Positions 6,061 through 15,324 of a DNA stretch of 58,776 bases are shown in pieces. The stretch spans positions 1 through 58,776 of the forward strand of contig JAHECP010000016.1 in NCBI GenBank assembly GCA_024641665.1, given 5' to 3'. Position 1 is the stretch's first letter. Each line of letters opens with the position of its first letter. This stretch comes from Acidobacteriota bacterium. GTDB lineage: Bacteria; Acidobacteriota; Vicinamibacteria; Vicinamibacterales; JAHECP01. Under the pieces are notes generated by a model, which was not told the DNA's origin, searched no databases, and saw nothing but the letters and a program-made list of their open reading frames with translations. The translations under genes were made by a program, and so were the position numbers.

Positions 6061-7638
6061 TCACGCCTTGCTCGGCGCGGCGCCGTGCTTGCCGGTGCGG
6101 GGCCGCCCCATCAGGAGCCCCAGCGGCGCGATCAGGAGGAACATGAGCGCGAGCAGGCGGAAGGCGTCGATGAACGCCATGATGCCCGCCTGCTGCAGCA
6201 CCATGGCGGTGACGACCGCGTAGGCGCGGTGGGTGGCGGTCACCACGTCGGCGCCGGCGGCCACGAACGCGTGGGCGAGCCGCTCGACCAGCTGCCGCGC
6301 GCCGGGCGAGGTCGCCGTGATGTGCGCGCCGAGATCGTGGAAGTGCACCTGGCGGTGCCGCGCGATGTAGGTCTGCACCGTCGCGATGCCCACGCTGCCG
6401 CCCACGTTGCGCATCAGGTTGAACAGGCTCGTGGCGTTCCCCATTCCCTCGTTCGGGATCGGATCCATGGTCGTCGTCGTGAGCGGCACGAAGAGCAGCG
6501 CGAAGCTCATGCCCTGCACGATCTGCGGCCAGAAGAAGTTCCAGAAGCCGGCCGAGAGATCGAGCGTCGAGAACCAGAACAGCGTGCCGGCCGCCGTCGC
6601 GAAGCCCAGCATGAGGAGCTTGCGCGGGTCCGCCCGCGTCGTCATCAGGTAACCGACGAGGGGCGTCATGAGGAGCGTGCCCAGCCCGCGCGGCGCCATC
6701 ATGATGCCCGCCTGCAGCGCCGGATAGCCCATCAGCGTCTGCACGAGCAGCGGCAGCAGGACCAGGCCGCCGCCGTAGAGCACGAAGCCCATCAGCGTCA
6801 CCAGGAACACGCCGACGGCAAAGGTGCGCTGGCGGAATACCCGCAGATCCACCACCGGGTGCTTCGCCGTCAACTCGCGCACCAGCATCGCCGCGAGCGC
6901 CACCACCGACACGACGATGAGCGCGGTGATCCAGTGCGACGCGAACCAGTCCTCCTCCTGGCCCCTGTCGAGCGCGATCTGCAGCGCGCCGACGCCGACG
7001 GCCATCATGCTGATGCCCCAGTAGTCGATCGACGAGGTCCGGCGGCGGATGTAGGCCGGGTCGAAGATGAACTCCTGGATCATCACGAGCGCGACCAGCC
7101 CCACCGGCAGGTTGATGTAGAAGATCCAGCGCCAGGTGTAGTTGTCGGTCAGCCAGCCGCCGATGACCGGGCCGAAGATCGGCGCGACCACGATGCCGAC
7201 CGTCCAGAGCGCCATCGCCTTGCCGCGCTCGCGCGGCGGGAACGACTCGAGCATGACGGCCTGCGACAGCGGCTGCATCACGCCGCCGCAGGCGCCCTGC
7301 ACGACGCGGAAGAAGATGAGCACCGTCAGCGACGGCGAGATCCCGCAGAGCAGCGACGCCGTCGTGAACGTCGTCACCGCCGTCAGCAGCAGCCGCTTGC
7401 GTCCGACGTAGTTGGCCAGCCAGCCGGTGACGGGCAGGATGATGGCGTTCGCCGCGAGGTAGGAGGTGAGCGCCCAGGTGGACTCCTCCACCGAGGCGGA
7501 CAGGCTGCCCGCGATGTGCGGCAGCGCGACGTTCACCACGGTCGAGTCGAGCACGACCATGAACGTCCCCGCCAGCACCGACAGGCTCGCCAGCCAGCGG
7601 CCGATCCCTGGAGCAGCGGGCGCCGCGCCGTCGTCCAT
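6061..7638 (-). CDS. DHA2-family MFS multidrug exporter (EmrB/QacA type)
   Basis: A protein of 525 residues from ATG 7638; the upstream open frame (to 7854) is discarded as Pro/Arg-rich noise. The first span carries LAGTFMVVLDSTVVNVALPHIA, with the D-S/T-V-VNVALP motif diagnostic of DHA2 transporters. NYVGRKRLLL is the motif-A loop and FFRVVQGACGGVMQPLSQA is motif C-like. Fourteen membrane spans are expected. The family exports drugs and other amphipaths by proton antiport, usually with an EmrA-type adaptor. No adaptor is adjacent; the nearest membrane-fusion protein belongs to the RND pump at 14 kb. It is transcribed in the same direction as the rhodanese gene upstream, 106 bases away. Confidence 0.9.
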   Translation of the reverse strand: MDDGAAPAAPGIGRWLASLSVLAGTFMVVLDSTVVNVALPHIAGSLSASVEESTWALTSYLAANAIILPVTGWLANYVGRKRLLLTAVTTFTTASLLCGISPSLTVLIFFRVVQGACGGVMQPLSQAVMLESFPPRERGKAMALWTVGIVVAPIFGPVIGGWLTDNYTWRWIFYINLPVGLVALVMIQEFIFDPAYIRRRTSSIDYWGISMMAVGVGALQIALDRGQEEDWFASHWITALIVVSVVALAAMLVRELTAKHPVVDLRVFRQRTFAVGVFLVTLMGFVLYGGGLVLLPLLVQTLMGYPALQAGIMMAPRGLGTLLMTPLVGYLMTTRADPRKLLMLGFATAAGTLFWFSTLDLSAGFWNFFWPQIVQGMSFALLFVPLTTTTMDPIPNEGMGNATSLFNLMRNVGGSVGIATVQTYIARHRQVHFHDLGAHITATSPGARQLVERLAHAFVAAGADVVTATHRAYAVVTAMVLQQAGIMAFIDAFRLLALMFLLIAPLGLLMGRPRTGKHGAAPSKA

Positions 7639-7744
7639 CGGAGGGGTCTCCGGCCGGCCCGGGCACGTCGCGCACCCCGGCACGGACCACGCCCTGCGCC
7701 CCCCCGGGGGCGTCGGGCCAACACACCAAGGTACTCGATCCGCG

Positions 7745-8668
7745 TCAGCGTTTGGACAGGGACTTTTCGATCGGCAGGGCCGGGTCGGCGGACCACTCCT
7801 CGTACGAGCCGTCGTAGAGGTGGACGCGGTAGCCGAGCAGCCGCGCGGCGACATAGAGGAGGCTGGCCTGCTGGCCGATGTGGCAGTAGGTGACCACCTC
7901 CCCGCCCGGCGGCACGCCGGCAGCCGCGAAGATCGCGCGAATGGCCGAAGGGTCCTTCAGCGCTTCGGACGGCGCGGCCACCAGGCGGCTGTAGGGGACG
8001 CTCTTGGCGCCGGCGATGTGCCCGGGGCGCGGGATGCGCCCGCGGCCGTCGCTCTCGCCGGTGTAGTACTCGGTGTCGCGCGCGTCGAGAATCGTGACCG
8101 CCGGATCCTTCAGGCGCCGTTCGATCCACCGCGCGTCCACGATCACGCCGGGGCGCGGGTGGGGCGTCAGGTGGCCCGCGGCCGGCGCCGTCACCTCGGC
8201 GGTGACGGGACGGTGCTCCGCGCGCCAGGCGGGCAGACCGCCGTTCATGATCGACGTGCGGTCGCCGAGGCCGAGAGCGTCGAGCGCGACGAAGATGCGC
8301 GCCGTGGGCGTCTCCCAATCGTTGCCCCAGTAGAGCACGACGCGAGAGTCGTCCGAGACGCCGCGCGACGCGAAGGCCCCGGTCAGGCGCTCCACCGACG
8401 CCATCTGCAGGCGCAGTTTCGCGTCCGGGTCGGACACGTCGGCGAGCGCGATGTACTGCGCGCCCGGGATGTGCGCCTTCTCGTATTCGTCCCTGTCGCC
8501 GATCTGCAGCAGCACCAGCGTGCCGCTGCCCATCTGGCCGGCGACCCACGCGGGCGTGACGAGGACCGGCGCCGCGCGGCTCGCGGCGGAAGCGGGCTGC
8601 GCCGCGGCCGGCGTGGCGAGCGCGGACACCAGGAGGGCAAGGAACGGGAGCGATCGGCGCGCGGACAT
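7745..8668 (-). CDS. Secreted two-domain rhodanese (sulfurtransferase)
   Basis: A protein of 307 residues from ATG 8668, with a signal peptide (SLPFLALLVSALATPAAAQ). Two rhodanese domains: the N-terminal one has VLLQIGDRDEYEKAHIPGA and VVLYWGNDWET and lacks the catalytic Cys. The C-terminal one has TILDARDTEYYTG and VVTYCHIGQQASLLY, with the active-site Cys near residue 262. This is the plan of thiosulfate/3-mercaptopyruvate sulfurtransferases. The loop CHIGQQA resembles thiosulfate sulfurtransferases more than the CGSGVTA of mercaptopyruvate enzymes. It should act in the periplasm, transferring sulfane sulfur to cyanide or a thiol acceptor. A sigma70-like promoter lies about 100 bases upstream. 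Confidence 0.9.
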   Translation of the reverse strand: MSARRSLPFLALLVSALATPAAAQPASAASRAAPVLVTPAWVAGQMGSGTLVLLQIGDRDEYEKAHIPGAQYIALADVSDPDAKLRLQMASVERLTGAFASRGVSDDSRVVLYWGNDWETPTARIFVALDALGLGDRTSIMNGGLPAWRAEHRPVTAEVTAPAAGHLTPHPRPGVIVDARWIERRLKDPAVTILDARDTEYYTGESDGRGRIPRPGHIAGAKSVPYSRLVAAPSEALKDPSAIRAIFAAAGVPPGGEVVTYCHIGQQASLLYVAARLLGYRVHLYDGSYEEWSADPALPIEKSLSKR

Positions 8669-8768
8669 GACCAGCCTCGCTTCCGGACGGCGGGCGGGCC
8701 GCGCCGGGCGACGGACGTCGTCGCGAGGTCGCGGCCCCGGGGACACTCGCTGTCTGGCTGTTGTAGGC

Positions 8769-8798
8769 AATCTACAAGAGACTCTTGTCGATTGTCAA
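8769..8798 (-). promoter_or_regulatory. Promoter for the rhodanese gene
   Basis: On the minus strand TTGACA (8793-8798), an 18-base spacer and TAGATT (8769-8774) form a good sigma70-type promoter pointing at the gene starting at 8668. The adjoining inverted repeat TTGTAG...CTACAA (8761-8776) overlaps the -10 box and could be an operator. The leader is about 95 nt. Confidence 0.55.
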
Positions 8799-8825
8799 GA
8801 GGAGAGGGCGGCCCTGCGCCGCCTG

Positions 8826-8853
8826 CCCTGAGCGAGCGCAGCGAGTCGAAGGG
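8826..8853. repeat. Dispersed repeat between rhodanese and nadE
   Basis: A 28-bp GC-rich sequence starting CCCTGAGCGAGCGCAGCGAG and ending GTCGAAGGG abuts the nadE stop codon. This word is familiar as an interspersed intergenic repeat in many GC-rich bacterial genomes. Only one copy was found in this window. The ends CCCT/AGGG pair, so it could fold at the 3' end of the nadE transcript. Confidence 0.5.
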
Positions 8854-10593
8854 TCAGTCCGTCCAGCCGTTGATGATCGTCTCGCGCAGGTCGAAGCCGA
8901 ACGCGCGCTCGGACACGACGATGATGGGCGGAGCCTGGAGGCGCTTGTAGACGGCCTTCAGCATGAGCGCGCGCGTTTCGCGCACGAGCGCCTCGAACGC
9001 CGCGGCGTCGAGCTTGTCGTACACGGTGCGGCCGTCGGGGTCGGGCACGAAGCGCTCCGGGTCGAGCGACCGGGTCTTGAACGCCTCGACGATCTCGGCC
9101 GGGCTGCGGCGCTTCTCGATCATCTCGCCGACGAGCGGCGCCGTCACGTAGTAGTCGAACGGGTCGAACTGCCCCTCGCTCAGCTCGGCCGACGGCTTGA
9201 GCCGGATGAGCGCCTCGGGGATCGCCTCGCGCCCGCGCCGGGCGTTCACGTGGCGTGCGAGCAGGTAGACGTCCACCTTCGAGAGGTCGCCGATGACGGC
9301 CACGCCGCCGCACATGTCGCCGTACAGCGTGGTGTAGCCGAGCGCCAGCTCGGTCTCGTTGCCACAGGCGATGAGCAGGCGGCCCGAGTCGTTCGACTCC
9401 ATCATCATCAGCACGCCGCGCACGCGCGCCGACAGGTTCTCGCGCGTGACGCGGCGCGCGACCGGGTGCGCGTCGCGCTCGAACGCCGCCGCCGCCGTGT
9501 CGTCGATCGCCTGGATCGCCATCACCCGGTACTCCACGCCCAGGTTACGGCTCACCTCGGCGGCGAGCGACCGCGTCAGCTCGGTGTTGTAGCGCGAGGG
9601 CAGGTTGTAGGCGACGACGTTCGCGGCGCCGAACGCGTCGGCGGTGATTGCCAGGGCCAGCGCCGAGTCGATGCCGCCCGATACGGGCACGACGGCCTGC
9701 GTGAAGCCGCAGTGGCGCGCGTACTCGTGCAGGCTGAACACGAGCGCGTCGTACATCACCTCGTCCCGCGGGCACGGCGGCGGCTCGACCGCCGGCCCGG
9801 CCGCCGCGCCCTCGAGCGGAACCTCGACGACCTCGACCGCTTCCTCGAACCGCGGCGCCAGGTGCAGGATCCGCCCGCTCCCGTCCATCGCGAGGCTCTC
9901 GCCGTCGAACGCGATGATGTTCTTGCCGTTGTCGCCGGCGCCCACGGTGTTGACGTACACGAACGGCCGGCGCGTGGCCTCGACATGCGCGCGGACGAGC
10001 TGGAGGCGATCGCGGAGCCGGCCGGGGTAGAAGGGCGACGCGTTGATGTTGACGATGAGCTCGGCGCCCTGCGCGCACAGCTCGTGGATCGGCTTCACCC
10101 CGTACTCGGCGTCCCACATGTCCTCGCAGATCGAGACGCCGAGGCTGACCGGCCGGCCGCCGGCCCGGATCGGGATGGGGCGGCGCTCGGCCGCCGGCGT
10201 GAAGTAGCGCTTGTCGTCGAAGTAGCGGTAACTCGGCAGGAGCGACTTGCGCGCGATGCCCACGAGGCGCCCGCCCTGCGCGACCGCCGCCGCGTTGTAC
10301 TTGCGGATACGGCCGTCCTCGTTGCGCGCGGCCGGGTCGTGCTCGATGAAGCCGAAGACGAGGGCCAGGCCGCCGGACGCGGCGGCGAGGCGCGCGGCGG
10401 CGGCGCAGTTGGCCGCGAGGAATCCCGCGTCTTCGATCTGGTCGCCGATGCAGTAGCCTGGGACGACCATCTCGGGCGCGACGAGGAGGTCCGCGCCCGC
10501 GGCGCGAGCCGTGTCGATGGCGGCCGCGATCCGGCGCTCGTTGCCGGCGATGTCGCCGCTCGTGGGGTTGAGCTGAGCCAGAGCGATGCGCAC
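8854..10593 (-). CDS. nadE: Glutamine-dependent NAD+ synthetase
   Basis: A protein of 579 residues, starting at GTG 10593. The longer frame would add a VHPVHPVHP tail made of the GTGCAC repeat. The N-terminal nitrilase domain hydrolyses glutamine: the triad Glu is in LLVAPEMVVPGY (about residue 41), Lys in the RKSLLPSYRYFDDKRYF region and Cys in SLGVSICEDMW. The C-terminal synthetase domain has the PP-loop VPVSGGIDSALALAI, followed by NLPSRYNTELTRSLA and GNETELALGYTTLYGDMCGG. It converts nicotinate adenine dinucleotide to NAD+ with ATP and glutamine-derived ammonia. Domain order and length are normal and the gene looks intact. It is a housekeeping cytosolic enzyme. Confidence 0.96.
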   Translation of the reverse strand: MRIALAQLNPTSGDIAGNERRIAAAIDTARAAGADLLVAPEMVVPGYCIGDQIEDAGFLAANCAAAARLAAASGGLALVFGFIEHDPAARNEDGRIRKYNAAAVAQGGRLVGIARKSLLPSYRYFDDKRYFTPAAERRPIPIRAGGRPVSLGVSICEDMWDAEYGVKPIHELCAQGAELIVNINASPFYPGRLRDRLQLVRAHVEATRRPFVYVNTVGAGDNGKNIIAFDGESLAMDGSGRILHLAPRFEEAVEVVEVPLEGAAAGPAVEPPPCPRDEVMYDALVFSLHEYARHCGFTQAVVPVSGGIDSALALAITADAFGAANVVAYNLPSRYNTELTRSLAAEVSRNLGVEYRVMAIQAIDDTAAAAFERDAHPVARRVTRENLSARVRGVLMMMESNDSGRLLIACGNETELALGYTTLYGDMCGGVAVIGDLSKVDVYLLARHVNARRGREAIPEALIRLKPSAELSEGQFDPFDYYVTAPLVGEMIEKRRSPAEIVEAFKTRSLDPERFVPDPDGRTVYDKLDAAAFEALVRETRALMLKAVYKRLQAPPIIVVSERAFGFDLRETIINGWTD

Positions 10594-10624
10594 GTCGCTA
10601 TTGTACGCGGGCCGGGGGGGATCC

Positions 10625-10669
10625 GGGTGCACGGGGTGCACGGGGTGCACCGGGTGCACGAGGTGCACA
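10625..10669 (+). repeat. Five tandem 9-bp repeats (GGGTGCACG)
   Basis: Five head-to-tail copies of a 9-mer, GGGTGCACG/GGGTGCACC/AGGTGCACA, with no gaps. They lie just upstream of the nadE start, on its leader side. Each copy contains the palindrome GTGCAC. A related array in inverse orientation lies 140 bases away beside the RND gene stop. Confidence 0.85.
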
Positions 10670-10810
10670 GGGGTGGCGGTGGCGCGGGGGCCAGGCCGGT
10701 CAGGACAACAACCACGGAACGACCACGGACATCGCCACGGAAGGAACCACGGAAAGGCCCCGCCGATCCAAGAGAAGACGCGCCCCAGGCGTCAGCCTCG
10801 GCGCCTCATC

Positions 10811-10864
10811 GCACCCTGTGCACCTGGTGCGCCGTGCACCTTGTGCACTTTGTGCACCGTGCAC
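10811..10864 (-). repeat. Second GTGCAC repeat array, inverse orientation
   Basis: About six imperfect 9-mers on the minus strand (GTGCACAAA, GTGCACAAG, GTGCACGGC, GTGCACAGG and degenerate copies) end exactly at the stop codon of the RND transporter. Together with 10625-10669 they could form a large cruciform. The 140 bp between the arrays holds no gene. Confidence 0.75.
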
Positions 10865-13800
10865 CTATACGTTCGTCTGGGTCTGCGTGATCACGCCCTC
10901 GGGCACCGCGCCCTCGGCCGGGCGGGGGTGTGGTACGTGGACGCGGCCCATGCTGCCGCGCATGCCCTCCATCCACACGTAGAAGGACGGCGTGATGTAG
11001 AGCGTGAGGAGCTGCGACACGAGCAGGCCGCCGACGACCGCGAGGCCGAGCGGCCGGCGGGACTCGGCGCCCGCGCCGAAACCGAGCGCGATCGGCAGCG
11101 TGCCGGCCAGCGCGGACATCGTCGTCATCATGATCGGCCGGAACCGCACCATACACGCCTCGTGGATGGCCTCGACCGGCGCCTTGAACTCCTTCCGCTG
11201 CGCCTCGAGCGCGAAGTCGATCATCATGATGCCGTTCTTCTTCACGAGGCCGACCAGCATGATGACGCCCACGAAGGAGTAGAGGTTCAGCTCCTGGTGG
11301 AAGATGAGCAGCGTCACGAGCGCGCCGAAGCCCGCGGCCGGCAGGCCCGAGAGGATCGTCAGCGGGTGGATGAAGCTCTCGTAGAGGATGCCGAGCACCA
11401 CGTAGATGACGGCGACGGCCAGCACCAGCATCAGGCCGAGGCCGGCGAACGAGTCCTGAAAGGCCTGCGCCGTGCCCTGGAAGCTGCCGCTGATCGTCCC
11501 CGGCAGCGTTGCCAGCGCCACCTGCTGCACCTTCGACACGGCGTCGCCGAGGGCCATGCCGTTCACGAGGTTGAACGAGATCGTCACCGACGGCAGCTGT
11601 CCGGTGTGGTTCACCGAGAGCGGGCCGACGGTGCGCTCGATCGTCGCCAGCGTCGAGAGCGGGACGAGGGCGCCCGACGGCGCGTGGATGTAGAGCAGCG
11701 ACAGCGCCGCCGGGTCGTCCTGGTACTGCGGCTCGACGCCCAGGATGACCTGGTACTCGTTGGTCGGCGTGTAGATCATCGAGACCTGCTGGGTCGCGTA
11801 CGCGTCGCCCAGCGCGTTGGCCACGTCGTTGAACGTCAGGCCGAGCGCCGCCGCGCGGTCGCGGTCCACGTTCACCTGCACCTGCGGGTTCTTGATCTGC
11901 AGGTCGCTCGTGACGTCCGTGATCCCGGGGATCTGGGCGATCTTCTCCTGCATCACCGGCGCCAGGGCGAACAGCTCGTCCGTGTCGGGGCCCTGCAGGG
12001 TGTACTGGTAATTGCTGCTCGACATGCGCCCGCCGACGCGGATGGGGGGCGGGTTGGTCAAGAACACCTGCAGGCCCGTGACCCGCGCCAGCTTCGGCCG
12101 CAGCTCGTCGATGACCTGGTCGGCGCTGAGCGCACGCTCGCTCCGCGGCTTCAGGTGGATGGAGAACCGGCCGGTATTGCCGCCGTTCACCGTGGAGGTG
12201 AACGCCTCGACGTTCGGGTCGGCGCCGATGATGGCGGCGGCCTCCTGCTCGTGCGCCACCATCGCGTCGAAGCCGATGCCCTGCACCGCCAGCGTCGAGC
12301 CGGAGATCGCCCCGATGTCCTCGCTCGGGATGAACCCCGTGGGCACCACCACGAAGAGGTAGCCCGTGCCGGCGATCAGCAGCACCAGCGCGGCCACCGT
12401 GACGTTCGGGTGGCGCAGCGTCCGCCGGAGGGTCACGTTGTAGAAATGCAGCGCGCCCTGGAACACGCGCTCGGTCACCCGGTACATCCGGCCGTGCCGC
12501 TGCTCGGCCGGGTTGCGCAGGAAGCGGCTGCACAGCATCGGCGTGAGGGTGAGCGACACGACGCCCGACACCAGGATGGCCACGCCGATCGTCACGGCGA
12601 ACTCGTGCAGCAGGCGGCCGACGATGCCGCCCATGAAGAGGACCGGAATGAACACCGCCGTCAGCGACAGCGTCATCGAGAGAATCGTGAACGAGATCTC
12701 GCGCGACCCCTTCAGCGCGGCCTCGAACGGCCGCTCCCCCTGCTCCATGTGACGCACGATGTTCTCGAGCATCACGATCGCGTCGTCCACGAGGAAGCCG
12801 ACCGAGAGCGTGAGGGCCATCAGCGACAGGTTGTCGAGGCTGTAGCCCAGCAGGTACATCACCGCGAACGTGCCGACGATCGAGGTCGGCAGCGCCAGGC
12901 TGGGGATGATCGTCGCCGGCACGTTCCGCAGGAACAGGAAGATCACGAGCACGACCAGACACGCGGTCAGGAGCAGCGTGAGCTTGACGTCGTTCACCGA
13001 GTCGCGGATCGACTGCGAGCGATCGTGGAACACCTCGAGGTGCACCGAGGGCGGGAGCTCGGCCTGGAAGACCGGCAGGAGCTTGCGGATGTTGTCCACC
13101 ACCTCCACGGTATTCGTGCCGGGCTGGCGCTGGATGGCCAGGAAGATGGTGCGCGCGCCGTTGTACCAGGTGGCGGTCTTGTCGTTCTCCACGCTGTCGA
13201 GGACCTGCGCCACCTGCTCGAGCCGCACCGGCGTGCCGTTGCGGTACGCGACCACGAGGGGCCGGTAGGCGTCGGCGTCGTTCAGCTGGCCGTTCGACTG
13301 GATGACGAAGGCTTCCTTCGCGCCGTTGAGGATGCCCGACGGCTGGTTGACGTTCCAGCGCGAGATCGCCGACGCCACCTCGTCCACGCCGATCCGGCGC
13401 GCGGCCAGCGCCGTCGGGTCCATCAGGATCCGCACGGCGTACTTCTGCGCGCCGAACACCTGCACCTGGGCGACGCCGCTCACCATCGAGATGCGCTGGC
13501 CCACCGTGTTCTCGGCGTACTCGTCCACCGTCGAGAGCGGCAGCGTCGTCGAGCTGGCCGTCAGGAAGAGGATCGGCGAGTCGGCCGGGTTCACCTTGCG
13601 GAACGACGGCGGGCTGGGCATGCCCTGGGGCAGGCTCCGCAGCGTGCGCGAGATCATCGACTGCACGTCCTGCGCCGCAGCGTCGATGTTGCGGTCGAGC
13701 GTGAACTGCAGCGTGATGTTCGTCGAGCCCTGCGAGTTGCTGGAGGTGATCGAGCTGACGCCGGCGATCGTCGCGAACTGCTTCTCGAGCGGCGTCGCCA

Positions 13801-13987
13801 CCGCCGACGCCATCGTCTCGGGGCTCGCGCCGGGCAGGCCGGCCGACACCTGCAGCGTGGGAAAGTCGACGTTCGGCAGATCGCTCACCGGCAGCTGCCG
13901 GTAGCCCATGATGCCGAAGAACACCGCGGCGACCATGATGAGCGTCGTCGCGACCGGGCGGCGGATGAAGAGCTCGGAGAGGTTCAT
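10865..13987 (-). CDS. RND efflux pump, inner-membrane subunit (AcrB/MdtB type)
   Basis: A protein of 1040 residues starting at ATG 13987, which overlaps the stop of its adaptor gene in ATGA. Typical HAE-RND features: MNLSELFIRRPVATTLIMVA as first span, then NSQGSTNITLQF, SVGFLVDDAIVMLENIVRHME with the Asp pair of the proton relay in the fourth span, and SREISFTILSMTLSLTAVFIPVLFMGG. The second half repeats the plan, with GLVKKNGIMMIDFALEAQ and MMTTMSALAGTLPIALGFG. The length is standard. It pairs with the periplasmic adaptor upstream and would need an outer-membrane TolC-like channel, which is not in this window. Sequence resemblance to MdtB/MdtC-type pumps is suggested by the DD loop; the substrate is unknown. 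Confidence 0.95.
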   Translation of the reverse strand: MNLSELFIRRPVATTLIMVAAVFFGIMGYRQLPVSDLPNVDFPTLQVSAGLPGASPETMASAVATPLEKQFATIAGVSSITSSNSQGSTNITLQFTLDRNIDAAAQDVQSMISRTLRSLPQGMPSPPSFRKVNPADSPILFLTASSTTLPLSTVDEYAENTVGQRISMVSGVAQVQVFGAQKYAVRILMDPTALAARRIGVDEVASAISRWNVNQPSGILNGAKEAFVIQSNGQLNDADAYRPLVVAYRNGTPVRLEQVAQVLDSVENDKTATWYNGARTIFLAIQRQPGTNTVEVVDNIRKLLPVFQAELPPSVHLEVFHDRSQSIRDSVNDVKLTLLLTACLVVLVIFLFLRNVPATIIPSLALPTSIVGTFAVMYLLGYSLDNLSLMALTLSVGFLVDDAIVMLENIVRHMEQGERPFEAALKGSREISFTILSMTLSLTAVFIPVLFMGGIVGRLLHEFAVTIGVAILVSGVVSLTLTPMLCSRFLRNPAEQRHGRMYRVTERVFQGALHFYNVTLRRTLRHPNVTVAALVLLIAGTGYLFVVVPTGFIPSEDIGAISGSTLAVQGIGFDAMVAHEQEAAAIIGADPNVEAFTSTVNGGNTGRFSIHLKPRSERALSADQVIDELRPKLARVTGLQVFLTNPPPIRVGGRMSSSNYQYTLQGPDTDELFALAPVMQEKIAQIPGITDVTSDLQIKNPQVQVNVDRDRAAALGLTFNDVANALGDAYATQQVSMIYTPTNEYQVILGVEPQYQDDPAALSLLYIHAPSGALVPLSTLATIERTVGPLSVNHTGQLPSVTISFNLVNGMALGDAVSKVQQVALATLPGTISGSFQGTAQAFQDSFAGLGLMLVLAVAVIYVVLGILYESFIHPLTILSGLPAAGFGALVTLLIFHQELNLYSFVGVIMLVGLVKKNGIMMIDFALEAQRKEFKAPVEAIHEACMVRFRPIMMTTMSALAGTLPIALGFGAGAESRRPLGLAVVGGLLVSQLLTLYITPSFYVWMEGMRGSMGRVHVPHPRPAEGAVPEGVITQTQTNV

Positions 13988-15150
13988 GGCTGGAGGCTCT
14001 CGGTGTGGGTCGCTGCCGTCTCTTCCTTCACCGTCACCCCGGGCTCGAGCCGCAGCTGGCCGTCGGTGACCACGGTCTCGGACGCGTGCAGACCCTTGCG
14101 GATGACGGCCAGACCGCCCGCCGTGCGCTCCACGTCCACCGGGCGTATCTCGACGGTCTTGTCCGCCTTCACGACGAACACGTAGGTGCCGTCCTGGCCG
14201 GTCTGCACGGCCTCGGACGGCACGACGATGGCGTTCGGCTCGGTACGCAGCGTGAGCGAGACGTTCACGAGCTCCCCGGGCCACAAGTGCCGGTTGGCGT
14301 TGGTGAAGGTTGCTTTCAGCCGGATCGTGCCCGTCGTTGGATCCGCGCCGTTGTCGACGAAGGTGACCGCGCCGTCCTCGGGCGGCCCGGCGGTCTCCGG
14401 GATCGTCACGGCGACGTGCAGCTCGCCGAGCCGGGCCGGCTGCAGCACGGCGGCCAGCTCGCGCGTCGGCACGCTGAAGCTCACGTAGATGGGCGCGATC
14501 TCGTTGATCACCACGAGCGGCGTCGTGTCGTTCGCCCGCACGAGGTTGCCCGCCTGCACCATCAGCGCGCCCGTGCGGCCCGAGACGGGCGCGCGGATGA
14601 TCGTGTAGTCCTTCTGCAGCTCCGCGTTCTTCACCGACGCCTCGTCCGCGCGCACCGCGGCGTCGAGCGCGGCCGCCTGGGCCTGCGCCTGGTCGTTCTG
14701 CTCGGGCGGGATGAGCCCCCGCTTCAACAGGTCGGCGTAGCGCTCCGCGGTGGTCCGGGCCGACGCCGCCTGCGTCCGGTCGCGCGCGAGCACCGCGGTC
14801 GCCTGCTCGAGCTGCACGTCGGCGGGACGCGGATCGATCGTGAAGAGCAGGTCGCCCTTCTTCACTTCGGCGCCTTCCTCGAAGGCGACGCTCGCCAGCG
14901 CGCCCGTCACCTGCGATCGAATCGACACCACCGACCGCGACTCGACGGTGCCGATGGCCTCGACGGTCACCGGCAGGGTCTTCACCTGCACGAGCGCCGT
15001 CTTGACGGGCACGGCGGCCGGCGCGTCGCGCCGGCCCTGGCGCTCGGGCTCGCCGTGGGCGACGCAGCCCTGGGCCACGAGCGCGAGGATCACCAGGCCA
15101 AGGAGAGGAACGGCGGAGGACGGACGGGCCAAAACGGCTTGCGGATTCAC
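13984..15150 (-). CDS. RND efflux periplasmic adaptor subunit
   Basis: A protein of 388 residues starting at GTG 15150, chosen because GAGGTGA lies 5 bases upstream and a signal/lipid-anchor segment follows (VPLLGLVILALVAQGC). Membrane-fusion protein plan: lipoyl half-motif GTVESRSVVSIRSQVTGALASVAF, the alpha-hairpin (ATAVLARDRTQAASARTTAERY), the second lipoyl half IIRAPVSGRTGALMVQAGNLV and the beta-barrel region IYVSFSVPTRELAAV. It links the RND subunit to an outer-membrane channel. The gene overlaps the RND gene by 4 bases, a two-gene operon. Confidence 0.93.
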   Translation of the reverse strand: MNPQAVLARPSSAVPLLGLVILALVAQGCVAHGEPERQGRRDAPAAVPVKTALVQVKTLPVTVEAIGTVESRSVVSIRSQVTGALASVAFEEGAEVKKGDLLFTIDPRPADVQLEQATAVLARDRTQAASARTTAERYADLLKRGLIPPEQNDQAQAQAAALDAAVRADEASVKNAELQKDYTIIRAPVSGRTGALMVQAGNLVRANDTTPLVVINEIAPIYVSFSVPTRELAAVLQPARLGELHVAVTIPETAGPPEDGAVTFVDNGADPTTGTIRLKATFTNANRHLWPGELVNVSLTLRTEPNAIVVPSEAVQTGQDGTYVFVVKADKTVEIRPVDVERTAGGLAVIRKGLHASETVVTDGQLRLEPGVTVKEETAATHTESLQP

Positions 15151-15324
15151 GGTGTCACCTCGTCGCGAGTCTCGGTCCGGGGGGCTCGCGACCGTACTTA
15201 TCGTGTCTGGGCAGCCCACGACTCGAATACTCCGACGCGGGACGGTCCGTTTCAAACCCTGAGCGGCACGGCAAAATCGCCACACGTCGCCCGGCCCCGC
15301 GGCACTTTCGCCCCACTTACGGGA

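Noticed and set aside
10625-10864. CRISPR or coding tandem repeat
   Set aside because: Nine-base repeats without spacers; the VHPVHP translation is only an extension of the nadE frame beyond its GTG start.
10586-14185. Plus-strand open frame of about 1200 codons opposite the RND gene
   Set aside because: Arg/His/Asp-rich shadow of the RND pump coding strand, beginning in the GTGCAC repeats.
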